This document shows positions 1 to 9,327 of a DNA stretch of 48,032 bases, in pieces. Position 1 is the stretch's first letter; every line of letters starts with the position of its first letter. This stretch comes from Sergeia podlipaevii (lineage: Eukaryota; Euglenozoa; Kinetoplastea; Trypanosomatida; Trypanosomatidae), in the NCBI GenBank assembly GCA_030849805.1, contig JASANZ010002117.1, positions 1 through 48,032 of the forward strand. Direction: 5' to 3'. A program made the position numbers and the translations under genes. The notes beneath the pieces are model-generated. The model was not told the DNA's origin, made no database searches, and was given only the letters and a program-made list of their open reading frames with translations.

Positions 1-966
1 ACTGCGGCAGCTGAACCGCGTCGCGCGCAAGGCAAGCGTCAGCTTCGCCACGGTCGTGGTGGAGTTGCGCACCACGCGCTTAAGCCCGGTCCAGCAGAAC
101 TCCTCGCCAAGGAACACGTTCGGGCCACAGGCAAGGGCAAGCAACTCGCTGTCGCCCAGCGCCAGCAGCTCCTCGCGGTTCGGGGACGTCAGCAGGTTCG
201 CCACACGGATACGCTCCAGGACGGCACGCACAGTGCGCAGGAACTCAGCCTCCTGGCCCTCGCGCGCTGCAATCAGGATGTTGTCGATCATCGTGTGCAC
301 AGTCACGGACGTGTCCACGTCCACAATCGTCCACGTCAAGGCCTGGCCAACAGCCACGCTCCACCGCGCACCAGTGGGCAGCGTGCGCAGCCGGTAGTAC
401 GCGTTGCCCTTGCGGAATACAAACATATTGCGCAGCGACTCGGGCAGAGGGATCGCGTCGTAGAGCGCCTCAAAGTCCACCTGCAGCATGTACTTGCAGT
501 AGCGCAGGGACTGGCGGCGCTGCAGCCGCTCGGGGTACGACACGCGCGGCACCTCGTGCTTCGGGATCACGTTGTTCAGGTGCGGGTCGCTGATCAGCCG
601 GCGCCGACCCTTCAGCTCGGGCACCGCAAACAGGTTGACGCCGTACACGTTGTTCGGCAACCTCGGACCGCGCACCTCGCGTGCGTCGCACGCCTCAAAC
701 TTGCCCATCTCCACGGCGCGCGCAATGTCGGCGGCGCTCAGGCTCGTGGCCTTGATGGTGCGGGACAGGTGCTTGTTCTGGAACATGGCGGGGTCCATGT
801 AGCGCAGCGCGGCTTGCAGGAAGTCCTTGGTCGAACTCCGGGAGGTGTGCAGGGAGAGCACGGCGTCAATGTTGAGAGGGGTCGTCACTTTCAGATGCAG
901 TGGCCAGCTGCTGTGGTGGGGCAGCACAACAATGTCCGCCTCAGCCACACCATTCGGCCGCTGCAT
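1..966 (-). CDS. Reverse transcriptase of a VIPER/TATE-like retroelement (3' part cut by window edge)
   Basis: Translating the minus strand gives an uninterrupted frame from the first ATG (964-966) to base 1. It reads as a reverse transcriptase. A fingers-like stretch (GRRRLISDPHLNNVIP) is followed by motif A (QVDFEALYD, Asp codon at 475-477), an LPTGARWS-type motif B, and a catalytic-box equivalent MIDNILIA at about 277-291. The usual xxDD is therefore xxDN. A connection-like segment follows; any RNase H domain would lie beyond the window. The frame is also open upstream of 966 and overlaps the end of the recombinase gene in the -1 frame, so the true start is uncertain. The recombinase-then-RT order fits trypanosomatid VIPER/TATE elements rather than classical DIRS order. 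The region is much more GC-rich than the following spacer. Family placement is inference from motifs and order. Confidence 0.72.
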   Translation of the reverse strand, partial: MQRPNGVAEADIVVLPHHSSWPLHLKVTTPLNIDAVLSLHTSRSSTKDFLQAALRYMDPAMFQNKHLSRTIKATSLSAADIARAVEMGKFEACDAREVRGPRLPNNVYGVNLFAVPELKGRRRLISDPHLNNVIPKHEVPRVSYPERLQRRQSLRYCKYMLQVDFEALYDAIPLPESLRNMFVFRKGNAYYRLRTLPTGARWSVAVGQALTWTIVDVDTSVTVHTMIDNILIAAREGQEAEFLRTVRAVLERIRVANLLTSPNREELLALGDSELLALACGPNVFLGEEFCWTGLKRVVRNSTTTVAKLTLALRATRFSCRS

Positions 967-1025
967 CTCAACGTACAGGTCCTCGTTCCTCACGCCAAGC
1001 TCCGACGCGTTGGGGGCCTTGTGGC

Positions 1026-2009
1026 CTAGCCTCTCCGCCGTCGGGGGGTCATGGGGTCGGCGCCGTCCAGCGCGATCGCGTCCGCTGCCGAGTCCGCGAC
1101 CGGTGGGAGGCCAAAGTCGAGGTAGCGCTCCAGCGTCTGCAGGCGCCTGTGACCAGCTAGCCGCATCAGCGTCACCGAGAACGTGCCGCCATTCGCCAGG
1201 ATGCGCAGCGCACCCTTCCGGACCGACGGCAAGGCTGACCCCGGCTCCTGCTCCCGCAGAGCGCTCCGGATCATCGTGCACAGGTCCCCGCTCTACCGGA
1301 ACACCACCTGCTTGCTCCGCCGCTGGGTCAGCACCTTCGCAAGGGACGACGCATCCGTGCGTGACAAGCTCGAGCTGGCGTTGTAAGGCCCGCCAAGCTT
1401 GGCACCCTTGCCACGACGCATCTTCGCCACGAGCGGGTAGTGACCCTGCGCGTCTGGCTTGTCCGCCAGACGGATGTCCAGCCTCTGCAGCGTCGTCACG
1501 TCCGGTGCACGCGCCGCAAGCACCCACATCAGCTGCAGCATCAGGGACGCCTGCGGGGAATTGCGCTCCAGCTCCGCACGCGCGTGCTCCACGTCCACCT
1601 CCCGCACCGGCTTCGTCGCGGCCATCCACTCAGGGCACTGGCGCAGGTTCACGCCCTCCGTCTGGTTGGTGTACAGCGCAAGGTCGCGCAGCGCACCAGC
1701 CATCGCCGACAGACGCTTCGAGATGGTGGACCACTTCCAGTGCCGAGCCAGCGACTGGCGCCTCATTAGCTCCACCACGGCCTGCGGTAGGTCGAAGACA
1801 AGCAGCTCCTCCGGCATCGCACGCAGGTCCCGCAGGAACGCAATGTGCAGCCCTCGCATCGCTGGGGTGATCCCGTCCCACGCAAGCTGGCCCACGTGTG
1901 GTGGCCTCCCTGTGTGAATGGACCACGCTCTTGGGCAGCCGGAGAGGCCGAAACTCCGTCTGCCCTCCAGGTTTAACGTCAGAATGGCACCATTCTCAAG
2001 AACTCTATA
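1026..2009 (-). pseudogene. Tyrosine recombinase of the retroelement, interrupted by an in-frame TAG
   Basis: The minus-strand frame is open from just after a TGA at 2010-2012 to a TAG at 1026-1028, with one internal TAG at 1293-1295. The first block has a core-binding-like helical region (WSTISKRLSAMAGALRDL) and a box I-like arginine (AARAPDVTTLQRLDI). After the TAG comes the C-terminal catalytic part (LMRLAGHRRLQTLERYLDFG), which holds the conserved GH and the RY nucleophile tyrosine of tyrosine recombinases. The enzyme would cut and rejoin circular element DNA during integration. No ATG occurs in frame near the start: the first candidate, at 1893-1895, is GTG. The 5' end is therefore probably truncated or was once read from an upstream ORF. 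The internal TAG implies a decayed copy, unless it is a sequencing error or is read through. Confidence 0.7.
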
Positions 2010-2012
2010 TCA

Positions 2013-3882
2013 GTTGTCACTAGCACACTTCTCAGCTTCACCTTCTAGTAAGGCCCTTTTACTTCTTGAAGTGTAGTGCCACAATACTCTTAGGGTAGCT
2101 CACTCACGCACTTGGAATATGCGTGCTATACCATGCCTGCGTATGAAAGTAGTGCCCACTTGTAGTGTCAGTGCTACACAGCTTGCTTTTGGAAGCGGAC
2201 ACCAAGCAGGAAGTGCCAGTGCTGAGGAAACGTGAGGGACAGCTTTGATACCAGATTAACAAGCAATATTGATGAGATCAGTGCTGCAACTATCGCGGGA
2301 AAGAAGAAGATTGTTATTACCCCTTCTCACCATTCTTTGGTGCGGTGTGCCACCATGTCTATTGAATGGCAGCTGATTTAGCAGTACTCCAAGCGCAATG
2401 AATGCAGCAGCTATGAAACTGCCTCAAAGAGATGATCCTTCCATATATTGAGAGAAGTGAACCTTCACTGAGAGCCATGATTCTATAGACCTGTGGTGAC
2501 GAAAATGCAACTCACGGTTCCCAATGACATCGTGGTGCACGGTGAAGTTGCTTGCCTGATGCTTTGCAGAGAGAGAGGCGTCCTTCTTCATTCAACTCCG
2601 ATATGCTCTGAGAATGCGCCACAGTAGCTGAATAGGGCATTTTGTGAGGAAGGCTGTGAGCACAGCAAACATGAGCCTATTGGGTAGGTGCAGCGGTAGC
2701 AAGTGCTCTTGTTGAGTGTTGCCTCAGTTGAAGCGTGCGCAGGAAGGCTCCCTGAAAGCGCTTGCCATGTCATTCCTTCTGTCTGCTGCTTTCCTCAGTG
2801 GCACGGCAGCGTTGAAGACTCCACTCGTGAATGCGCAACCCTTAGCGGCACACGCAGCTCGAGGATATAGTGGCCACCGCAGCTCTACCAACCTGAATAA
2901 GTGTCACTGTTGTAGTGCAACTGAGAAACAATTCTACGTTAATCTTACCTTTGAGAGTGTCTTCTTACAATCACCTTGGGGTCCTTCATCAGCTTCACAA
3001 TTGGGGGGCTGACGCCCCCCAAGCCCCCCTCAGAAAGGGAAGATCACTATGCTGAGAGAAAGGAGGTGGAGCTGTGCTTTGAGAGAAGTAGCCACGAACC
3101 TGCCAGGTTGCTCATGAATCAGAGAGAGGCAAAGCTTGACTGAGAAGCAGATTATAATTTGTATGAGGGGGTGAGGTGCAGTGGTGGTTCTCACATAGGG
3201 ATTGGTTAGTATTTTCCATTTCATTTTCTGACTTCATTCATTAACTTTCTTTACGTTTCGTTCATCGTTATTGTTCATGGTTCTCCTAAAAGTATGTTTC
3301 TATTCTTTGCGTTCCTTACTTTTCCCCTTATACATTTGATTTCCTTTCCGCGTTCACACCACATTGCTTTCCTAGTCATCTTTTCCATAATATCTTGCTT
3401 TTCCTTTCATTTATTTACTTCGCATACCTTTTCTGATAAATTTTCAATTTTATTTGCGCAGATAAAGCGCTGCTTGTTCCGCAGTTTGTGTCTCATCACA
3501 TAGCTCAGTGAATCGTGAACCCTTTATGATGAGAGCAAGTCCCAAGCCCTCCATCTATTTTTTTTTTACTGCTGAGAAATGTGCAAAAAAAAAAAAAAAA
3601 AACGTTGCTTGCAAACTCAAAGCTTTCACATTGAATGGCTACTGCGGGACAGAGATTGGTATAGTGAAACTATATAAAGTGCGCTATATAATGTTCTACC
3701 TCTCTAAGGAGATGGGAGCTTGCAGGGTTTGTGTGTTGAGGTAACAAAATGCAAAATGAACGCGAAAAAGTGAGAAAGAGGGTGATGGTAAAAAACTGCA
3801 AATGGAAAAAAATACTATTTTGCGGAAAAGAAAACATTTAAATCATAAAAGCGCATCTTCATGTCTACGGCAGCGTAGCGCA
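2013..3882. other. Gene-free spacer between retroelement and pseudogene
   Basis: No ORF here looks like a protein. The first part (2013-3030) has intermediate composition and repeats short motifs related to GTAGTGYCAC (about 2071, 2149-2180), perhaps non-coding element sequence. From about 3200 it becomes T-rich and A-rich like the other spacers, including A runs near 3583-3601. A GC hairpin is listed separately. Confidence 0.5.
3001..3022. repeat. Perfect 9-bp GC-rich inverted repeat (hairpin)
   Basis: TTGGGGGGC at 3001-3009 is the exact reverse complement of GCCCCCCAA at 3014-3022, with the four-base loop TGAC. A second C6 run follows at 3024-3029. The stem stands out in AT-rich surroundings. 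It could be an element-derived structure or a G-rich regulatory or boundary motif; the function is unknown. Confidence 0.75.
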
Positions 3883-4704
3883 CTAGTCTTGCATCTCAAA
3901 ACTGAATGGGTAGAACATCCACAGCACCGCAGAGTTCTGATGACGGAAGCCACCGCCCTGACTTAAGACCCTCTCACCTGGTTAATACTGGCGACCAGAC
4001 TGCAGCCAGTTGCCACGCAAAGAGCTTCTGGCGGGACGTGAGTCATGGCTGCTGCAGAGGGACCTAGTAAGCGGCTTAATGTTGTTCTCTTCGTCTGGGA
4101 TGCTGACGGGCCGCAGAATGGGCACAATGGACGCCATGCTGGCATACTATGCGCAGGATGGCATGATGGCGCGCGGCCCAGCATCGTTGTCGTTGTCTGC
4201 GTTCATATCAATCTCGGGGACTGTGTTGTGGCCAGGCAGCACCACAGAGGCAACGCTCTGTGTGCGATACATCTCAACGCCTTCATCATTGACGTCCTCG
4301 ACAATATACTATGTGGAGTGTCGTGAGCCCGCAAGTGAGCAGCGTTTAGCCTCCTCGATGCAAGTTCTCTGGCACTTGGACAGACAGGCAAAAACGATGA
4401 GCAGCACGAGCAGCACCGCCATCAGGGCCGCCACCACCGCAATGAAAAGTGCGAAAGGAATGGCCTATGTTATGCCCGTAGTGTGAGCGCTGACATTGTC
4501 GAATGCAATTTCCATCCCACATGCAGTCCTGCAACCGTCAGCACTGCAAACAGTGGTCAGTAGAAACTTTGGGTGAGCAACGTGTGCTTCGGGGCTTTCT
4601 GCAAGCAAAAAATGGGTACATATGAGAAGGGATATCAAGTAAGTGAATGAACTGGTATGCATATGGCCAGTACACAGACAAAAAAAAGAGAGAAATTGAA
4701 ACAT
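3883..4704 (-). pseudogene. Remnant of a one-pass surface membrane protein, frame kept but broken by stops
   Basis: One minus-strand frame runs from an ATG at 4702-4704 to a TAG at 3883-3885. It is interrupted by TAG at 4465-4467, 4309-4311 and 4147-4149 and by TAA at 3982-3984, with no frameshift. The translation looks like real protein. A short cysteine-bearing ectodomain end (TVCSADGCRTAC) is followed by a strong transmembrane helix (AIPFALFIAVVAALMAVLLV), a juxtamembrane Cys/Lys segment and a polar cytoplasmic tail of about 150 residues. The first about 40 codons look like pyrimidine-rich untranslated sequence; TTTTTTGCTTGCAG near 4600 resembles a splice acceptor, so the real coding part may begin there. 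I do not recognise the family. The rest of the ectodomain is missing. Confidence 0.55.
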
Positions 4705-5499
4705 GAGTCAGTGAAGAAATAGAAGGCACAAACCAAGAAAATACAAGTGGACAGCACGTCAACCCACAGCGCCTTAACCATTAACATTTGAGCGTTAGTG
4801 TATATGTTGGATGTGATTATGTATCAAAGCGACACTTGGCGAATTGATCATCGGCAGAGCACGCTACACGCGCAGATAACATCCACAAGTGTATGTCTAG
4901 TCTCACACTTGCATCACACTTGTCACATCCGCGTCACATTGAAATGCATTCAGTCTCCTCGTGAGAGATGGTGGGCTTCGGCGCGCATAGCTGCCCCCAG
5001 CTGTGCCAGGCAAGAAGAAATACTGCTCAAGACTATGTCAATGGTATCTGCACCTTGTATGAGACAACAGCAGCAGCAGCAGCGGTATATGAGCATCTTC
5101 TTCGTCAACGTCTAGAGTTGAAAAATTGCACATTTGTATTGTTGCATATTGAGTTGATGCCTGGTAGCGTGCATGTGCTGTCATAAAGTACCTTGTGTGA
5201 CACCAATAAAATCTACGTTACAATAGGAGAATAAATAACTTGTACAACAACAGAAAAGAATTCTTATGGCTTTTATTAAAAGGAGGGGTGTTTTCTCTCA
5301 TTATGTATAAGTGCTTCCAAGACCTTATCAATGACAAGGAACTCGCATAGCTAACAGTTTTACTTGCATCCATAGCCAGTATAGCAACAATAAAAAAAAA
5401 CTGTCACTAACGTCACAAAAAAAGAACAGAAGATACACCTCTTTTTTATACACCAAAAAAGGCACCGTTTGTAGGCAACCAGTTAGAAAAAAAAACCTT
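4705..5499. other. Gene-free spacer downstream of the SET gene
   Basis: This stretch holds the likely 3' untranslated region of the SET-domain gene and AT-rich spacer. A short (CAG)n run occurs near 5068-5082. The ORFs here lack domain-like sequence and cross low-complexity stretches. Confidence 0.6.
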
Positions 5500-6429
5500 T
5501 TACACTGGAAGAAAGTGAAAGCGCGAGGCCCAATAGAGCTTGTTATTGTATAGCTCGGGATCTTCTGTCTGGTCCACATACTGGTATGTAAGCTCATCGC
5601 CAGAATCAATGTTTGATGCAGCACGAACGACTATGAAAAATGGACACTTGGAAGAGACTCTGCCAAAATCCACTGTCCTATCACCACACTTTGCAAGCGC
5701 AGTCAGCTCTAGTGACGACGCCAGTCCTACCACCACGTTCCCCTCCTTATCATCGTGATTGATAAGATCGACAAACGGCACGAACGCGGGGCCTCCAAGC
5801 ACTTCCTCCGAAAACGGTACATCCACGCAGCGGCTCTCACATAGGTAATGAGCGCGATGTAGTGCTTGGCGATGTTCGTCGGAGGTGTTGCCTATGGTAA
5901 GGCCCTGTGCAGCCGCATCTTCTCCAATGTGATCAACAATCTGCAGGTTCAAGTTCCTGATATCCTCCAGCGTAGCCCAGTCCTGCGGCCCTAGACGCGC
6001 TTTCAACGCCAGCTCGTGCTTAGCAGGCTGTCCTGCTCCATCCTGCTTTGCGGCTCTCTCGTCTTCGATGGAAATAAAACGCAGATAGTCGTGCAAGGGA
6101 GAGGATGGGTGCGTCGCCAAGGCAGTGAACACCATCGTAACCGCGCTCTCTGGTGCGTAGGATACCGCCACCCTCCCATTGGACAGTTCATACGGAGCCC
6201 CAGCCCTGTCTTTCATAAGGGCTCTTCTCAGCTGCGGTCCCCATGGTGACGCAAGGGCAATGTTAGGAGCAGCACAATCATAAAAAGGGATTAGCGCCAG
6301 CACAGACTCTGACGGGATATCACTTCTCTGGCGGCACACAAGACCACAGCAGTGCTTCGACTCGACAAAGGTACGTTCGACCGCAGGGTGGACAAGAATA
6401 TCCAGCTTAGAGCACAGATGACGCCACAT
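5500..6429 (-). CDS. SET-domain protein lysine methyltransferase (SETD3/LSMT-like)
   Basis: This 309-residue protein probably transfers methyl groups from S-adenosylmethionine to lysine or histidine side chains of proteins. The N-terminal GLVCRQRSDIPSESVLALIP (about 29-48) matches the opening of the SET fold. FVPFVDLINHD (about 215-226) carries the DLINH motif of the SETD3/Rubisco-LSMT group. ASNIDSGDELTYQYV (about 270-285) supplies the GDEL..Y active-site strand. The frame is open further upstream but only through a TTG; the first ATG is at 6427-6429, preceded by T-rich sequence. The protein is shorter than typical SETD3, and the C-terminal substrate-binding domain seems absent. It is the most distal intact gene of the minus-strand polycistron. 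The substrate cannot be told. Confidence 0.85.
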   Translation of the reverse strand: MWRHLCSKLDILVHPAVERTFVESKHCCGLVCRQRSDIPSESVLALIPFYDCAAPNIALASPWGPQLRRALMKDRAGAPYELSNGRVAVSYAPESAVTMVFTALATHPSSPLHDYLRFISIEDERAAKQDGAGQPAKHELALKARLGPQDWATLEDIRNLNLQIVDHIGEDAAAQGLTIGNTSDEHRQALHRAHYLCESRCVDVPFSEEVLGGPAFVPFVDLINHDDKEGNVVVGLASSLELTALAKCGDRTVDFGRVSSKCPFFIVVRAASNIDSGDELTYQYVDQTEDPELYNNKLYWASRFHFLPV

Positions 6430-7060
6430 AGGGAGACACAGTTGTTTAAAAAAAATATGTATGAAGTATGAAAAAAGGGAAAAAGGCCTTCCTTGCAAAG
6501 GATGCTATACTCTAGAGATGTGTGTGTCTGTGTGTATGCGCTGGTAGCAAGAAAATTCAAAATGGCAACAACGAGAAAAAACAGGTGGAGGTGGGAAAAG
6601 TAAATAATAAAAAATATGATTTACTGCAATTGCCTTCTCAGTCCAAAGCCACATATGGCTATGACAACTTGTTGCGAAGGTGAGCAATTTGAGAATGAAT
6701 AAAGCTTTTTTAGAACTGCCAGACAGCCGCATACAAAAAAAAAATGACGCTCTCACTAAGAAAAAAAAAGGAAAGAAAAAGTCATGTGAGAGCGGCATGG
6801 TACGCTTGATATGGTTTCCAGAGCCTTTACCAACTGTACTGCGTGCCAGTAAATAGTAGCACGAGGAGTAGCCAACTGTATGAACGCCTCTTCTTTTGCG
6901 ATATTTCTTTTTTGTTTCATCTAATGTTTCTCTCTTCAAGCAGGGATTTGCTGTGCTTAAATATAGTTTTTCTCGTTCTTCCATACTCTTTTTCTTTTCC
7001 ATCTCTTCTCTCTCCCACTCTCTCCCTCTTTCTTCATCTTTTTGATGCTCTTCTCTATTT
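6430..7060. other. Intergenic spacer, SET gene to MST gene
   Basis: AT-rich, with purine runs on the plus strand (pyrimidine tracts on the transcribed minus strand), as expected for trans-splicing and polyadenylation signals. No coding sequence or RNA gene is seen. Confidence 0.6.
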
Positions 7061-8173
7061 TTACAATTTTACAGGAATTTCGATAACAGCAGTACGACCA
7101 CTTTTAAAGTACACCTTGGCACGCTCACCCACGTGCAAGTGCGCTACTGCTGCCTTGACCTCATCGTCAAGAACCTCGCACACCTTACCGTCCACGGAAA
7201 CCACGTTGATATCCGTGTTCACTTTGGGGTTGTCGCCAAGATTCGGGGTCTGCATCTCCATCCACATACCGTAGCGAGAAATGGTATCCCTCAGAATCGG
7301 GAATCGATGCACACCTGTGTACTCCGACCACGATCCGCAGTAAAGAAGGGGCTGGCCAAGATCGAGGTGGCGCGCGAGACAAATGTTAATGCACGCGCTT
7401 AGGCCACTGCCACAGTAAAATACGCAGTGAGACAAGTCGGGCTTCCCCTGCTGTGACCACGCCCCGTTCAACGCCTTGAGCATGTTGCTTCGGATCTCAT
7501 CGTAGTCTCGCAGCGTCTTCACGTCTTTCACTTCGATAAGATGGCTTTGGTAAGGAATGTTGACCGCACCTTCAATATGACCGGGATAGGTGTCGCAGGT
7601 GTAGGGTCGCACTGTAGTTGAGAAACGAGAGGCGGCTCTAGCGTCAGCAAGAATGGCATTGGGACTGATCTGTGAAACAGTCACATGGTGCTTGAACTCT
7701 GTCCCAAAGGGCCAGAAGCTCACCGGCACTACACGCTCCTCCTGCTCCCCCTTCTCCATGGGCAGGCCAGCCTCTCTGTACGCCTGAATACCACCATTGA
7801 GAACGTACGCCTCAACGCCAAGTGCATCTAGCATCCACCACATGCGGCACGCACCCATGGCGCCGCAGTCATCGTCGTACACCAGTACAGGGCGATTCTG
7901 CTCCACCCCATGCATCTTGCACCACTCCACGAACTGCTCGGCAGAGGGAAGAGGATGACGTGCGGTGGTATTGGTGAGAGGGCCACAGAGCTCATGGTCG
8001 ACATTCACGCTGATCGCGCGCCGAGCGTGGCCCTTGGCAAACTCGATCGTACCATAGTCCTTGTTCTTGAGGTTGTAGCGAGTGTCGAATATCTGAAAGT
8101 CGCTCAATTTATCACGAATGTCATCGGTGGTCACGAAGACCGTGTTTCCAGGAAACATACGCGTCGCTGTCAT
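7061..8173 (-). CDS. MST: 3-mercaptopyruvate sulfurtransferase
   Basis: A 370-residue rhodanese-family enzyme that moves sulfur from 3-mercaptopyruvate to thiol or cyanide acceptors, in cysteine catabolism and redox defence. Two rhodanese domains are visible. The first (about 10-140) has the inactive-type segment VLVYDDDCGAMGACRMWWML. The second (about 160-295) has the active loop FYCGSGLSACINICLA, where the cysteine of CGSG is the sulfur carrier. A C-terminal extension of about 70 residues (from about 300, rich in VDGKVCEVLDDEV) is a known feature of trypanosomatid MSTs, whose length this matches. The ATG (8171-8173) follows TTTTTATACAG by three bases, giving a very short 5' leader. No clear targeting peptide is visible. 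Confidence 0.93.
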   Translation of the reverse strand: MTATRMFPGNTVFVTTDDIRDKLSDFQIFDTRYNLKNKDYGTIEFAKGHARRAISVNVDHELCGPLTNTTARHPLPSAEQFVEWCKMHGVEQNRPVLVYDDDCGAMGACRMWWMLDALGVEAYVLNGGIQAYREAGLPMEKGEQEERVVPVSFWPFGTEFKHHVTVSQISPNAILADARAASRFSTTVRPYTCDTYPGHIEGAVNIPYQSHLIEVKDVKTLRDYDEIRSNMLKALNGAWSQQGKPDLSHCVFYCGSGLSACINICLARHLDLGQPLLYCGSWSEYTGVHRFPILRDTISRYGMWMEMQTPNLGDNPKVNTDINVVSVDGKVCEVLDDEVKAAVAHLHVGERAKVYFKSGRTAVIEIPVKL

Positions 8174-9327
8174 CTTCTGTATAAAAACAAAAAAAAACTT
8201 CTTGCTGTGCGTGAACCTTTAAAGCTGTAAAAGGGAAAACACAAAACGAAAGCAAAGGGGTTCGACAAGGTGTATTGCAAGCAGTTGTTTTTTTTAAAAA
8301 AAAAAAACTGTAAAAGACTCCTGTTTTTGTTTTCTTTAATGAGTAAGAGAGAAGAAAAAAAAAAAAAAAAATGCTAATGAAACGTATGCTGAGTTTTGTA
8401 AGTGTGTGAGAGGGTGCTAAGCAGTTCAATTGCTTTGTCAAGAAAAACATTAATGAAGTAAGAGTGACAAAGAGTAGTGCAGGAGCACAGCATGGATAAA
8501 GGCGGAATACCACAGTATGATAATGATGGTGCTCAGAAAGATATCTGCAATCAAAATCGCCCTCCGAGTCAATGGACGAAACATTCTAAAGGCACAGAGA
8601 CAGAGATACACACGCACTGTCGTACAGTCATTATAATATAGTCCTGTTTGTTTGTTTGCGTAGATGCTGAGTTTTCTTCACAGAGTATATGCAAAAATCA
8701 CGCATATATTTGACCTGGAGAGCGGCTGAACACGGATGAGATACAATGACTATGCTACGAATGATGCTTTGATCATCATCATTAAAAAAAAAAAAAAGAT
8801 GTGATAATAATGATAATAATGAAGGACTACTAATACAAAAGTTCCTATGATCCTATGGGACACTACTACGCAAAAAAAAAAAACGTTTGCTAATTCTATA
8901 CGCATTGATTTCGAATCACTTTCTTTTTCTATCTCTCTCTCTCCCTTTCCTACACACGCACACGCCTCGCACGCTCAAGAAATTCTTATTGCTTTCATTT
9001 CTTCTACGCTTCCACTTTCACTATTTTTTCCTTCAATATTGTTTTGATTGCCTCTACGCTGCTGTGTATGTGGCCCATACGATGTGCATTGCACACTCGC
9101 TACCATTTCAAAGACATCGTCATGCTCACTTGCAGTGGCTACTGATTGTCAGGGGAGAAAAGGGGGTAATGTATAGTATTCCTCATGCAGATGCATAAAA
9201 AGGAGGCAGCGTGTGGAACTGGCGTCAAAAACAAAAAATCAAATCATGAAAGAAAAAAAAAGAAATATAAACCTTGAAAAAAAAGGAGTGTAGAAAAAGA
9301 GAAACATCCGCTGGTGATGCAGCAGGC
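8174..9327. other. Intergenic spacer, MST to complex I gene
   Basis: About 1.15 kb of AT-rich DNA with several A runs (8290s, 8356-8371, 8784-8797, 8872-8883) and a TCATCATCAT-like stretch near 8773. No convincing ORF or structural RNA is seen. Confidence 0.6.
8177..8178 (-). promoter_or_regulatory. Predicted spliced-leader acceptor AG for MST
   Basis: On the minus strand a T-rich tract (about 8180-8200) ends in ATACAG, three bases before the MST start codon. This is a textbook trypanosomatid trans-splice acceptor, predicted only from sequence. Confidence 0.55.

Larger units (their letters stand above)
1..2012 (-). mobile_element. Partial VIPER/TATE-like tyrosine-recombinase retroelement
   Basis: Two adjacent minus-strand frames encode a tyrosine recombinase and then a reverse transcriptase with a -1 frame overlap. 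This is the hallmark of YR retroelements known in trypanosomatids (VIPER in T. cruzi; TATE in Leishmania subgenus Viannia and relatives). GC-rich coding sequence gives way abruptly to AT-richer sequence near 2000, where the recombinase frame also ends. I place the visible 5' boundary there. No terminal repeat or target-site duplication is visible, and the other end lies outside the window. TATE elements are often subtelomeric, so this end may approach a chromosome end, but nothing telomeric is seen. Confidence 0.68.

Noticed and set aside
295..1870. Long plus-strand ORFs over the retroelement
   Set aside because: They are GC-rich shadows of the minus-strand recombinase and RT frames, with Ala/Arg/His/Ser-rich translations and no domain.
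3500..3580. tRNA-like A box (TAGCTCAGTG)
   Set aside because: No B box or cloverleaf follows; also checked TAGCGCACTAGTC near 3885, likewise without a B box.
3883..4704. Stop-codon reassignment as in Blastocrithidia, suggested by in-frame TAG/TAA
   Set aside because: Long genes here (up to 1508 codons) contain no in-frame stops, and TAA, TAG and TGA each end real genes (for example MST, NDUFV1, AFG1).
5500..6498. Longer SET protein start at 6498
   Set aside because: That start is TTG and the extra residues come from leader-like T-rich sequence; the ATG at 6427-6429 is preferred.
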